Source: Crossaster papposus (lineage: Eukaryota > Echinodermata > Asteroidea > Velatida > Solasteridae). From it: a stretch of 64,000 nucleotides of DNA. The stretch lies in the NCBI GenBank assembly GCA_037893245.1, contig JBAIAA010000074.1, forward strand, positions 1,550,001 through 1,614,000. Reading direction: 5' to 3'. Under the pieces are notes generated by a model that did no database searches, had not been told where the DNA came from, and saw nothing but the letters and a program-made list of their open reading frames with translations. Both the position numbers and the translations under genes were made by a program. This document shows, one piece after another, positions 24,801 through 39,800 of the stretch (position 1 is its first letter; every line of letters begins with the position of its first letter).

Positions 24801-27800
24801 AAAGTGACAACCCATTGTTCAGCAGTGGAATAACCTTTCTGTTAAACGTTTTGGGTCATTTACGTAAAGTTTATTTGTTGGAAGTGAAATCCTGGTGAGA
24901 GTGAGTTGCAGTAAATGATTCCTTGATTGCTAGCTTCATTTATAACATCCAGACAAAAGGCAGCTTTACTGCAAAAACTGCAGTATGCCCTTTTTTTTAT
25001 CAAGTCACACTGCAAACAAAATTGCTACTCAAGAGTACCTGCTCTACTTGTGCCTGGACTCGCCCAGCAGTATTGCTGAATAAACCCTGGTTTGATGAAG
25101 GCAGAGTTGTGTGTGTTCCGTCTTCGTTGTCTAGACTCTAGAGTTGTTAAAAAAAGACCATAGCATAATCACTGAAAAATGTTCCTATTTCCTGAATGTC
25201 CACAAATGCTAATTTCGTGCGAATCTCAGAATGTTGTTTTCTCAAAATTTGTTTAAATTTCGATAAGTCAAATCTCAAGGGAATGGATACCAATTTTGAT
25301 ATGAGATATCCAAAGTTCCAAGTTACGCAAAGATCGTGATTTTTCCAAGGTCAGGTACCGCCAATGTACATATGATGAATGGTTTTGAACACGTTAAAGT
25401 ACTTTTAACTCGATGCAAAACAGTTTTTTTGGCTCACCCTCCTTTATAAAATTGATTATTATGTAACGTGAGCACTTTTTCAAAGGATTAAAGCGACTAG
25501 TACAGTCGCTTTACGTCTTCGCCCTTCCTGTGTGGATGGTTGTCTGTTGCACCGCAGTAAATAGGCTGTTCCAACAGTAGTACTACAGACGCCAATAGCC
25601 TCTTTGTTGGCTTATTGATAATTGTAATAAATATATTTTGTTAAGAAATATTATGGATGTAGTGGAATAAAAGTGTTTTAAGAGAAAAAAATGGCATTTT
25701 TCCATATCACATGCACTAAACAAAAAAACTTCAAAGGCCATTGGGCCGTATGAATAAAAACTAGCATTTGCTTTTACTACCAATTTTCAAGCTTTTACTG
25801 GAATCTGTATAAATAAAAATGAAGCAAAAGGTTTTACTGGAAATTATTTGCTAAAGACTAAAAGTATTTACTTTTTAATTTCCAGCATTTGCTAGAATGT
25901 TATTATTGCTCCATTTGGTATGAATAAAAATGAGTAAATGCTTCAGATTTGCAGTATTTACTCGTAATTTATCAAGGTTGGGTCGGGGCTACCTTGAAAA
26001 AAAGAGAAGCAAATACTAATATGAAAAATAGGAGCTTTCGTATAATGTGGTTAGGCAGGAAAAGGTATAAACATGGAAGATGGATTGTCTAGGATTAAAA
26101 TACAAGCAGTTGTACTGAATTTGAGGAAGGAAATGAGACGTAGATGGCCGATAATTTCTTGCAATATTCCTGAGACAGAAAAGGGCATCATGACTGCGAA
26201 GCAGCAACTTGAGGTTCCGATTTCATTCAAAAACCTCTGTCAACGTGAGTGCCCTAATGCGAGTGTGTGTATCTTACACACTATACAGACTATATTGTTA
26301 TAAACCACTCGGCTGTGCAATCAATTGCAAGTAAAAAGCATTTACTGCTATTTCAGCCAGTAAATGCTAAACAGTAAAACTTTATTTTATTCATACGAAT
26401 TGAAGCATTTGCTTTTCCTTAATGCTTTTGCATCGAAGTAAATAGTTTTACTTTTTGCTTGTACATCCAAGCATTTGCTAGTTTTCATTCATACGACCCA
26501 TTGTACTTTTATGACATGTTAAATGCAAACTTTAAACAGACATAACTTGTTAACGGAGAGTCCAATTGAAGCGTAACAAACAGCATTGTAAGGTGAATTT
26601 TATCCACTTTTCTGGTGCCTGAGAACTCCCCTATTAAACTCTGCCCATACCAGTTTTGTTTCATTTTGCCAGAACCCCTTACAAATGAAGCAACTCCCTC
26701 CCCTTTCCCATAAAAACCACCTATTTACCTCCTATCCTTTGCAGATTGTGTCCTTGGACTTTGGTTTGACAGTGGAATGGGATGGTTTGCATTCAACCAT
26801 CGTGGTTCTGTCCACTGATTGGGCAGGCCAAGTATGTGGGCTTTGTGGGGATATGGACGGTCCCGTTGATGGTGAGATCAAGGATGCTCTTGCAAATCCG
26901 GTATGTTGAGCTTTTACACATTTGTCTATTGATATTATTTAGGGAATATCAGTGCGAGGACCCGGTCATTACTGCGTGATAATGACCAGGTTGGGGGATG
27001 ACCGCTGGTAATGGACCGAGCCGAAGGCGAGGTCTGTTACCAGCGCTCATCCCCAACCTGGTCATTATCACGCAGTAATTACCCGGTCCTCGCACTGTTA
27101 TTCCCTTTAATAAATATCTTTTTAACGAGAAAAATTGTAAAAATGCTCCAAATTTCGTCACTTTTCTTTTGGCGATATTTCCAGTGTTTTTTTGTTTCAT
27201 GTTCAGGGGCTATATTTTAGTTTATGCATGGTACCCTGTCTCTTCAATATGTGTTGTTATAATACCCATACTTTGAGACCAGACTAGCTGACTACTGATG
27301 CCCACCGTGCTTAGTAACGCGCGGGCGTTAACAAACGACACGCGCATTTTGAAAAATGCTGCGCGCATAGATACAAACGTTCTACACGTACATTTATAGC
27401 ACGCAGTATCAAGACTTGACGCGTCCTTGTTACAAGTTACCGTAGGACTGTGGCATTCGGCCAATCATAGGCTTACATGATGCTTGAATAATGCTGGTTC
27501 AGGGGACATTTGTTCGCTTCTTCTTGAAAGCCGGTCATTACTACAAAATAATGCCCTCCCCGTGATCGAGTCTCGACCAATCAGAAGCCGTCAACTCTCC
27601 TAGGTATTTATTAATGTGATTTCATTCAAGATTTTTGTTTTTTCAAAACCAAAGTATTCCACTGTAGCTCAAAAGCCTGAAGTATCCTGCAAAAAGAAAG
27701 ACAATGATAAGAAGTTTCAGCTAGGTTAAGTTTTTGAAGAAAATAAATATCTATAAATTCTACTTGCTTATATGGATTTTGATGAAACTTTGGATGCCGT

Positions 27801-30800
27801 GACCCTTGGGTGGGAAGACTCAATTCTCATGTAGGGGTCATTAGATGTCATTGTTCAAATATGCTTCATTTTGTTTTACAGAATTAGATGGATTTTTAAT
27901 GGGTGGGTGATTCTTGGGTGGGGGTTCGTCGCGTCTCTTTTGAAATCTGAAATCTGAGGTCAAAGGTCATCTGTGGTCATATGAGGTCATTGTTTTAAAA
28001 AGTACAACATTTAGGTCAAGGGTCATTTAAGGTCATTTAAGGACACAAAACATAAGGCAATCAACCACGGCAAACAATGCCACTCATGATCTGCGGAATC
28101 ACTTGTTCATCAATTTTGTATTTTTTTTGTTTCTGTTTTAGTATGGAATCGTCACCTTTGGAGACAAGAATATTGCCTATCCAGGAGACTGTCCCCCAGC
28201 CACAATGCCTCAGATAAAACCCGACTGTACCTCAGAGGAGGAGGAGGAAATAGCACCGTTTTGTTCACCAATAATTAACAATAGAGGTGGGTTGAATTCA
28301 CAAAGCAGAAGTAGTAGATAAGATCTACAATCAAATAATTGGGTGGTAAATCATCCTTCCTCGCAGCTGGGATGCTGAATTGCGAAGGACGCGGCTACAA
28401 CGTTGTCGAGTTGATGGCACGTTAAGGTGCCTCTGGCAGCCGGCCTTACAAGCCATATTTGACCACGAAGCACAGCCAAAGATCGTAAATGTTGATTTTT
28501 GCGGAGGAAAAAAACCCGGAGGACCCAGAGAAAAACCCTTGTGGCACAGGAGAGAATCAACGACTAATTCTACTCAATTATGGTCCGAGCCGGGAATCGA
28601 ACCCAGGCCACATTGGTGAGAGACAAGTGCTTTTACACACTTGCCACCAATCCTTGCCACCCACCTTTGCCACCCACCCCACCACTAACCCTTGCCACCC
28701 CACCACCCACCCTTGCCACCCCACCACCCACCCTTGCCACCCCACCACCCACCCTTGCCACCCCACCACCCACCCTTGCCACCCCACCACCCACCCTTGC
28801 CACCCCACCCTTGCCACCCCACCACCCACCCTTGCCACCCCACCACCCACCCTTGCCACCCCACCACCCACCCTTGCCACCCCACCACCCACCCTTGCCA
28901 CCCCACCACCCACCCTTGCCACCCCACCACCCACCCTTGCCACCCCACCACAGGGGTTGATTCACCTGTATGCTCCCTAGGGAGCTGAGATTGTCCTTGC
29001 AATGTTTTCATTGGCCCAATGATCGCAGGGTCATAATGATGTTGCATTCCGAGCACCGATACTGCTGGGATACGAATTATAAATACACCTGTGTGTTTTT
29101 TTTATCTGCATTGAGCGCATGTACATTTTTGTCTTGGGTTAAATTTTGGTTTATTCTGTTACTGACAGGTCCATTCCGAAATTGCCCACAAGAGCTACTT
29201 GATGAGGCATTCACGAGCTGCAAAGCGGACAGCTGTGCTCTATATCACGACAGGATGATGCCAATCTGCGAGTCCTTGTCCTTTGTTGCCAAACTCTGCC
29301 AGAGATTACAGTTTGACGTGGACCCGTGGAGGATAGATGAAGAATGTCGTAAGTAGAGAGGGGCTATTCTTATCAATGCACCGATCCAGTAGTAAGCCAC
29401 CCCCCTTTAAATAATTAACCAATCACAGGGCAGGAATTAAGGTTCGGCAAATGTGACTGGCTCCACAAAAAATTAAGTCACACTGTGCATTATCATGTAA
29501 TGGCCCACTCAACGTTGAGATGGTAAACATTTCATCAAAAAGTGATTTTCATTTTTTGTCATGAATGACATCTTTTACTTTTAGTTTCAGGTTTCATTCA
29601 CAGAAATGTTGATTTTGATAAATAAAGTGAAAAAAAGAATGACAATTTTGTGTGCATCGTTCTGTTGTTCTACATCACAGCCAGCTATTTCAAAGCCTGT
29701 TTTCTCAGTTGTATAAATTCAAACTCCAAGGGAGTAATCCATATGCAAACATGTCATATCTCCAGAACGGGAGGGACTATGGAGCTCTATTATTTACCAA
29801 ATAAAAGCTTACATTATGGGCTTTCCAACCTACATACCAATTTGTTGTGGAGCGGTGGTCATTTTGTCCTACAATACTTTTTAGTATTTTACATTTGTAT
29901 CTCTTGTATGCTCTGGTTTCTTTATCAACCTTTTATTACAGTCGTAGTTAAGCGGTGTTATGTTAATTGTGAATCTGACTTCTGGTATCCTGAAAAACAG
30001 GAAAAGATTGTGTTTGTTTTTAGTGAAGGCGGGATGGAGTGTGACGAAGCATTTATTATGTACGTGAAGTTGCGAGCCGGTTGCTGACAGATATTTTTGG
30101 CCTTTAGCGTGACATGTTTATCCGTCATCCGTTTTGATTTCCGTAAAAAAAATTGCCTGTATACGCGGCATCTGATGCGAACTGGTTAAGAGTCTGATTT
30201 TTTTATTTTTTTGATCTATCACAGCGGTGACTTGCCCTGAGAATGCTGTGTTCAAGAGCTGCGCCAATGCCTGTCAGAGACGCTGCGGCCAGGCGGTCAG
30301 GCTTGCAGCCGAGTGCCCTTACCACTGTGAGGAAGGCTGTGAGTGCAAGGAGAACTACGTCTTGGATCACGATGGAAGCTGTGTACAGTCAGAAGACTGC
30401 GGCTGCTTCGATGAAGGCTACTACCACTTGGTAAGAGTCAGGGCTCTTTCTTATATAAACACCTCACCAAAAGTAAGTCCCCCTCTCAACAGTTCGTCAT
30501 AACATTGTCAGGTAAAAATTTTACCGATCAAACTTAGTTAAAAATAATCCTATGACTGTTTCCTAAATGTTGTTTGAAAATAAAAGATGTCCATAACTTC
30601 ATGGCTGAATGAGCTCAAATTAATGACAAAAACTGCCCTTCTCAAAAGTCACAAAAGTTTATGAATGGCTTCTTACTAATGGAAAAAACACCTGTGGTTG
30701 AATGCAGTTTAAAATACCCACCAAGTGTACATTACTCTAATCTGTAATCAATTCAGGATCATTCAACCATGCAAATTTCTTTCTTGGCTCAGGGCTTAGC

Positions 30801-33800
30801 ACAGTGAGATGTAGGTGATCAGTCCCATTCCTTGTTTCAATACACCTTGCAGTTGACAAGCATAGGCCTACTGATTCTTTTTCGTGTTCTTAAATTAAAC
30901 ATTAGGGGCCTATGCCCAGACTGTCTGATCAAGACAGGGCCATTGCCATTGGTCTTTTACAGACTAATACCCCTGTGAAGCAGGTGGCAGATCAACTTTA
31001 GTGACTTTTGAGAAGGGCAGTTTTTGTCATTAATTTGAGCTCATTCAGCCATGAAGTCATGGACATCTTAATAAACAACAATGACGATGTTATGACGAAT
31101 TGTTGAGAGGGGGACTTACTTTTGGTGAGGTGTTTATAAGAAATAGGACTTGTTCAAGCAAAACTCCATAGCAACCATAGTATTTCCAACAGACGAATGT
31201 AAAATATAACCAAACTTTCGGATAGCATGATAACAAACTTTGTTCTGCGACTTGCTCTCAAAATTGTACGATTTCACCACTTTCCCATATTTTTTTAGAC
31301 AAAGGAAAAAACAACAACAAAACAAATAATGGGGTGAAACGTAATACTGAGCTTTGTGTCCACAGGAACTTTTAAACAATTGTCGGTAAAAACAGAGGTT
31401 TTTGTTGTTGTTGATATTTTGTGTGTGATAATCTTCTTGTTGATCAGCACAAAGAGAAATACTACCGCTCAGAGTGCCAGGAGACCTGCCGATGTGAGCA
31501 TGGGGAACCAGTCTGTGAATCGGTGAAGTGCCACGATAATGCCACGTGCGGTATCTACGACGGTGATTATGGATGTCACTGTAAACAGGAATACAGGGGC
31601 AATGGCACAGAGTGCGTGGGTAAGTATCCAGTACTTGAATATGTGACCTGCTCCCACAAAACCAGACATAAGTGGGTGTTTTTTTAGGTGAGATATTGTT
31701 ATTTCCATTTAGTACACATCTTCAGCTTTCATTTCATTTTATATAGGTAGGTTAGAGTGTAGTGTCGAAGAGAGTAGCGATAATCTATGGAAACTTTGAT
31801 GTATTTGGGAGATAAATTACCACTTTTAGGACACAGTTTGCCTCAATAAATGCATGATTTTAGTACTTTCTCATCAATAAAGTTGATTTTGTTGAACTGA
31901 GGGTTAAAGTATAGATATTAAATAACGAAAAACAAAAATCGATGTTTGCCGGATTTATTGAAACTTTGACGAGCTGTATCTCAAAATAGCCTGTGCGAGT
32001 TATGTCGGGTTCCGTAGGAGCGGGTCACATTATGTGATCTGCCATGGCATAATGAGGAATAACCCCCCCAACTTTGATTTTTGTTTGTTTTTTACACCAT
32101 AGTAAAAAACAACTCATTAGCGTTCCGATAATACCAACAGAAATATTGACCACAGGAAAGTTGACAGTGCGCCACCAAACTTTAACGATCTCATTTTGAG
32201 AATCTGGTGACGGCAGTGAAAAACAAATTGTAATTTTGTTTCAACATTTGAGGGTATTTTTTTGCAATCAAAATGCTGTGTGAATTTTGGATACCTTGGC
32301 AACTTAAAAAAAAAGAAAACTCAGAATCAATTTTGAAACGATTTTATATATGTGGCTTGCTCTGCAAAAATGAGTCTGGTGTCGCAAAATACATTTTTAC
32401 GTAAAGGGCTGTTTATTGTCTCGGAGGTGATTTTTCTTTCAACAAATAATATTTTTGTTTTAAAGGTAGGATACACCCTTTGCAGATATCGAAAATATTT
32501 ACTATCAAATTATTTAGAAATATCGTACTTATTTAAAAGTAACTAATGATTCTAGGCATCCAGCAAAATGATTGTGCTAGATATCCTGTAATTATTCCGA
32601 AAAATAAAATTTTTATAAATCGCAGATGGCAATCGCAAAAAATAATAATAACATAAGAATAACTGCCCGACGCCGGTTAAAAACGAACGCGGTTTTTCTT
32701 TCTTTTCTCAGCATCCACGATTGTGAAAACTTCAGACAGGTCAGATATTCCGACACCTATATATTTCAGATCTGATCGATTGAAAAGATTGTTTTGATCC
32801 CTAAATTAAATTTAATACAGGTTTTGTCATTCTCTTACCATAGCATCTGATGAAGCACTACAATTGTAAATCTTCATTTCTTTTCAAAGACATTTTGAAT
32901 ATAACTGGGAAAAAGCAAATTTTCCCAAAATCGTAAAAGACCGATGCATTACACTACAGAGTTGTGCCATATATCAAATAAAAGATTATTTTCTGCTTTT
33001 TCTGACCAACTGTAAAATTGAAAAAAACAAAACATTTTTAACACATCAGACTCATTTTTGCAGAGTGGGTCACATGTGTGGCCAAATTCAGGTGCCGATT
33101 ACTTAAAACAAGATTTTGGGGGACATTTTTCATTAATAGCCTTAGTAGGTCACATATTCCCATCTGTCAGAGTTGTAACGAGACACTGATTTTTGTGACT
33201 CGAGTCGAGTCATTTCAAAAAAGTGACTCGAATTGAGACATTATAGGTCAAGAAGGTTCAGTCGAGTCCGAGTCCAGTCAAGATATAGATACAGCTTTTT
33301 TCTAAGCTCCTGAAATTGTAATGCAACTGAATATGTATGAGATACAGTAAAACATAACATGGTTTTATTTTGGGTGGGTAGTCGATAATTATTAGCTTCT
33401 CTCGGTATTGGATGTTGACAAACTAGTTTCCGAAGCAAAGTTTGTCAACTTCCATTACCTCAAACCATGTTATATTTGTATAATGTGATATTTTACAAGT
33501 GTCTTAAAGGTAGGATCCACCTTTGGTAAATGCTTGAATTATCTTGAATGGGTGGATTTGGGGGGTTGTATGTTATAGTAAATATCGTTTAACAGACCTG
33601 TCCAAAGTTTTACAATCATGGATGCCGAGAAAATCAACGAAGAACAGCGTTTGTTTTCAACCGGCGCCGGACAGTTATTCTTATGTTATTATTGTTTTTT
33701 TCGCGATCGCCGTCCGGCAATCGCGAATTTTGTTTTATTAAATTTATATTTTTCGGAATAATTACAGGATATCTAGCGCAATAATTTTGCTGGATGCCTA

Positions 33801-36800
33801 GAATCATTATCTACTTCCAAATAAGTAAGATTTTTCTTAATAATTCGGTAGTAAATATTTTTGATATATGCAAATGGTGTATCCTACCTTTAAGAAGAAT
33901 CTTACTTGGTTTCTTGTTTTGGTTTACAGAGAATCCGTGCTATCCTAACCCATGCGAGAATGACGGCATTTGTGTCGTGACAGAAAATGAAGTGGCACCA
34001 TATAAATGTGTCTGTAAAGGACGATGGAAGGGAACACACTGTGACGAAGGTAACTCATTTTGTCCTCTCGTATTGTCTCGCCTAAAAGAAGTCCAGAAAG
34101 AGACTATGCAATCACTATATCTGTACGTTTTTGGTTGTAGTAGCAGCAACGACCTAAAGTATACTACAATGTACTATAGACACATAGGGCCAATTTCATA
34201 AAACATGTAAGCACACAAATTTGCTTAGCATGGAAATTCTTCCTTTAAAAAAACCCAAAGTTACAAATAAAATATTCAGGTGATGTTTATCGTTTGTGAC
34301 TGATATTTGAACAGCTGGTTTTTGCTTAGCATGAAAAGCACATAAAGTTTCGGCTGGTTACCTGTGTTATACATTTTTTGTGCTTGCGTGTTTTATGAAA
34401 TTGGCACCAGATACGATTAGAGGCAACATCCTCTCATCTTCTGGAATTCTAGAGGTTGATGCATGCCGTACCTTGCGAATAAATCTGGAAGTAATTTGCA
34501 ATAGCTTTTACAAATAACACAGAGCCAGATTGTGTGAATTTAATATTCAAAACACCAAAATAAGGTCGGTCGGAAATAAGAACCCCCCCCCCCCCCCAAA
34601 AAAAAAGGAATGCCCTACATGTAAGACAAATACAATTACAGTCAAACACCTTATAACAAGGTCCTTGAGTACTTTCTAAATACTTTTGTCTCAAAACTTT
34701 GAGCATCCAAAGTGGATGGCCGAGCGGTTAAGAGCACATGGACTCAAGCTCTGGTGTTTCTGATCAGCAGAGTGTGGGTTCGAGTCCCGGTCTTGGCATG
34801 TATGTCTTTAAGCAAGGCACTTAACCACTATTGCTTCGTCCTTTGGATGGGCTGTAAAGCTGTAGGTCCCGTGTGTTGTGTAATGCACGTAAAATAACCC
34901 AGTAGCACTAATCGCTAAGAGAAGGGGTTTACCTAGGTGTTCCTGGCAGTGGCTGCAAAGTATGCCACTGAAGCGCCAAGAGCGCCGTTTCACGACGGAT
35001 ACCGGCGCTATATAAGTATTCAATCATCATCAAAGTCCTATGTTATTTTGTTCTCTTACATTGATCTCATTTATTGTCTACTGTCAATGTTTGTCTCACT
35101 TTGTTCGCAACAAACAGCTCAATATTTGGTGGTTAACAAAGTAATCAAAAAGTACTCAACTACAACATTGTATTAAGTAAACTTGCCTTTTTCATCTTGT
35201 GTTGCAAAGGTATCAAATCCTGTTCCGTCAGTGGCCACACCCACTACGACAGGTTTGACGGTGAAGTCTTCAACTTCTACGGAACATGCAGTTACAGACT
35301 GGCCCAGTCCTGCGACGATTCCCAAAACTACTTCGTGGTGGTTCTGGAAAACGAACAGGATGACGAATTCCCAAACTTGCCTCGTATAGAGCAAGTTCAC
35401 ATCTACCTTAAGGACCATGTAGGCAATTTGTATTTACTTTATTAGGATTATTTTTAAATGAAATGACCACATTTAGGTAATAATACGGATTATGCAAATT
35501 TTCAAAGACACATTTGTGACCTGTTCCAACGAAACCCGGACAAAGTCAACTTTTTAGTTTTTCAGATTTTGCTTTTTTCAAATTCTCTAGGTTCTCAGCT
35601 TTAAAATGATGTATCATTTACATATGTACCCCCACCCTATCTTCCCTGGGATCTGGATTTAGTGATAAAACCCTGACAACCTAATTATGAGATAAACAGC
35701 TTTGAAGTTCAGAAAAGCGTATTATTTCTATACACAAATGTTTCACAAAATTGACAAAAAAACACACTTCTGGTAGACGGATTTTGTTCAAATTTGAGCA
35801 GATTGTAGATTAATAGTGAGTGACTTAGGAAAACCTAAAACCTCAAAATGGTAAAATCCATCCCGAAATGACTTCAGGAGTACATTGTGACAAAACACAT
35901 TGTGCGACTTGTCCGGGTTTCGTTGGAACAGGCCACATTTAATATTTGGTTTTCCCCCCTCACCGACGTATTCCTTCATAAACACTTGTATAATCGTAGA
36001 ATTTGTAGAATTTGAAACGAGTGTTGGCAATATAGGAGGCAATGTATACCTCGGTATCATTAGTCCTGATGCAAAATGTAAAGCCTTTTGGTCATTTGTG
36101 CAAGATTGCAGTTTTGTATTATTATTTATTAATTCTTTCTGGTAATAAAACAAAGAATCCCTCAAAAGTGCCCTCGTCACTGTAGCTCAGAAGAAACCTG
36201 TAGAGAGAAGACAATACTGAGAAGAAGGTACTGTTTTAGAGATGAGAGGAAAACTCCCAAAGAAATATCCCCGGGAAAACTCACGAAATCAAGCAGGGAC
36301 TAAAAACCCAATCCACATATTGACCCAGGTTGGATTGGAACCCGGGTCACAGCGGTGGAAGGTGGAAGGAAAGAACCGCTGCGCCAACTTGACTCTCCAA
36401 TTGATTTATTGTCTTTGCATCAGACCATTTTGATGAAGAAGGAGATGGAGTTTGAAGTCAACGGAGAGGAGCAACATTATCCCTTCATCCAGGAGGGACT
36501 TGAAATCAAGCAATATGGATGGATTGTGGTAAGACCTTTTTATGGATTTATCTCCTGTATCGGTCATTTGTGACCAGTCACCACGAAATGAGCTTAAAGT
36601 CAGAAAATGCCATTTTGCAGAACAGAGTGCGAGAGTCAACTTTTTGAAGAGGTGGTCAATTGTTTTTTTTTTTATGTGAACCCTAATCTGTAAGTCCTGT
36701 TTTACCTTTCTCCAATTTTGTTCTTCAGTCAAACATCTTTGAAACCTATTTCATCTCATTTTTATTATGTCGTCATTCATTCACTGTAAAGCGCCGGTCA

Positions 36801-39800
36801 CAACCCGCCGTACTTGCAAGTGCGTGCTGTCTACTTGCAAAAACGTGGGCAAAATTTGGGGATCCGTACGTGGTGAGTACCGCCTCAGTACAGATTTGGG
36901 AGCACGCAGACACGCCGTAGCACTTTTAGTGCACGAGGAACTTTCGCTGCGTTTGAGCTATGGATTCACCCCCAGTACGGGTGACGCGCGTGCCCTCTAC
37001 AGCCAATGAGCACACAATGCACTGACTCCATGAGTCTTTTTAAAAAAAATCACGGTCAGTTGCTCTACGGACGGCGCACTTAGCACGTGCGAGTGAGTAA
37101 GGATACCGTACGTGAGCAGCACGTGTAAGTACGGTCTCCGTACGATAACGGGCAATCACACGGAGATCGTACGTTGTAAGCACGTTGTAAGCACGTACAA
37201 CTCACTTACCACTTGCGCAACGTACGATGCATGCAACCGCTCACGGCCAGGCGTGGCGTGCGGGCCACGTACTTACACCTTGCGCAACCGTGAAACCGTG
37301 CGGCTGACCACACGTTTTCAGAAAAACGTGGCGGCCGTGGCCTCCCAAAAAAATGTACGGAATAAAAACACGCACGGTGGGTTGTGACCGGCGCTTAACA
37401 CAACGGTAGGATTTTAAATGCCATTTTTTTTAAGAATCAGTTTTACCACTTAAAGTATTTGGCTGGTCTGTATTTCCATTACTGAACTCGATACCCCTTA
37501 ATGATGTATACCTGTAGAAACTCTTGCTTATATGCAGAATCCAGGTATAATTCTGAAAAATTCCAACTTTGAGCTCATGTGGTATATCTCGACATCTTAG
37601 GGATGTATCACTGTTCACATTTAGTTTTCCCAACAGCAGCTCATGAAAGTGTGACGTGTGCATCTAAATTGATAGAATTGCCCTTGCTGTGTGGGTTCCA
37701 GTTTGATTAAGATGGGGAGTGTTCAGAGTTGGCTTTGGTTTAGTTTAGTTTGCTGGGAAGGGTCAGTTCCCGTATAGTGATTTAAGTATTTAAAGTGAAT
37801 CCTCACTGTTTGAGTTGTATGTTGTTTCTTATCTTGTATTGCAGAGGGTTTCCACTGATTTTGGTCTGGTGGTAGCCTGGAACGGCCGAGATCTAGTCGA
37901 TATCACTCTTCCATCTAACTACAATGAAGATGTCTGTGGCATCTGTGGCTCTGTCAACAATCAGGAGCCTGGCTTCGGGAATGTAAGAAGAATTTACAAA
38001 CACTGTTTTTTTATAACTGTATAGAAATATACAACTGAGAGTTAAAAAAAAAAACTAAAAAAAAAAATATCACATCAAGAAAAGAAGATCAGTTTTGTTG
38101 ACCAAATTAACCAGTTCGCTCTTGGATTATTTTGACATTGACCAGGCCCAGACGCGGGGTTGTTTTTCATGAACCTCGATCCTTGATGGGTTTAGGCCGT
38201 CATCTGTTGGTAGCACACCCTGATATTTCCGGCCTCGTTCGTGACGTGTTTATTCGTCATCTGTTTTGAATTCCAGAAAAACTTCACGGCACCTGATGCG
38301 AACTGGTTAAAAGGCATATATCTTATTTTTTTCCCACTTATTTCATAAAACTTAACAATGTATAAAACTCCATTCCTCGGGAAAACTGAGAACACAGATT
38401 CGTACATTACGCAAGTCGGCAACAATGACGGAAATAACTGTTATTGAAATTGAAAATGGAATGATGCCAATTATTTTCAACATTCTTTATTATTTATCCT
38501 CGATCCAACAGCATTCAAATTCTAATGACTATGTCGCAAACTGGGTCTATAACCCTGAAGACTGCCCGGATCTAGAAGAATACTACAAACCTTGTCACGA
38601 TAAATCCTGCAATCTACAAAAAGCTGTGGAGCAATGCGCCATTCTCATGTCACCATATGGTAGGTTGTTGAACCTTCAAAAAATTGTTTAAAAAAGGTTT
38701 ACCCTACAGGGTGCCCGACAGCCAGTTTTAACCCCAACTCCCTACCCCTTTATTTTTTGCACATACAATAAATCCTGCAAAATCCAGGGTTGTAGTCGAG
38801 TCCCTGCAAGTCCGTTCACAAGTCCTTTCGTGAAGCCAGTCACAAGTCCCTTTATAAAGGCAGTCACAAGTAACTGAATGAACAATGACAAAGGAATGCT
38901 TTTGTCAAAGCTGATTTGAATAGCTTGTGATTTGAATTTGAACTGAAGGACTTGTGATGGACTTGCAGGGACTTGCAGGGACTTGTGATGGACTCGACTA
39001 CATCTCTGGCAAAATCCTGCAACTCCAAAGTGTTTAAACTTCATGTAAACTAAATTCTCCAATATTTGTTACTGGTGACCACTGCCTGAATCCTGCAAAA
39101 TTCTCTGATGCATCAACTTCCAAGTGCCTTCAATCCTGCAAATTCCTCCATTTCGCAAAGATGATTTTTGAGGATTTTGGATGGTTAAGGTTATATGTAA
39201 CCGTTCTCTCAAAGGTCATTTGAAGGTAGTTCACTTGCTGGTGATTATCTTTGTCATTTGGCAGTTGCCTGTCCCACTGGGTGGTTCTCGCTGGACACGG
39301 AAGAGAAAGTTCACGCCTGTTACTACGTCTCGGAAGCAAGTGGTGGCCTGACCTACGCAGCGGCCCACCGCCAATGCCAGAGCAAAGGAGGCAGGCTGTA
39401 CGATCCCAGGACAGAGCTGGAAGCTTCGGGCTTCAGGAATCACACCGCAGAGTTGTTTGACAGCTCCTTTTGGCTGGGATGCACCGACGACGAATACGAG
39501 GGCCGCTGGAAATGTGGGAAGGAAGGCCACTTCTGGTCTACTACGGAAGAGAATGATGGGTACTGGGGTAAGTGTTCTTTCGCATCCGTGTCTAGTATGA
39601 AAAGGCCTTAATGCAGATTGTTTCAACTGCAATCTTAGATCTTCTCTGTACCCTCCTCTACTTAAGATTGCTCTTTCTTCATCAAGTTATAGATTATCTC
39701 CAAATATTTTGCCAAATTGAGGTTCCCAATTGTTCCCCCTGTTTTCTCCCTCAGCTTGGGACGAGGACCAACCCGATAATGGAGATAACGACTACATCAA

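Noticed and set aside
28489-29056. Open frames of PPHHPPLP / GWWGGK type
   Set aside because: Products of the 21-bp minisatellite.
29650-30087. 145-codon open frame
   Set aside because: It overlaps a degraded MITE in an intron, and the peptide matches the antisense or shifted reading of other copies of that repeat.
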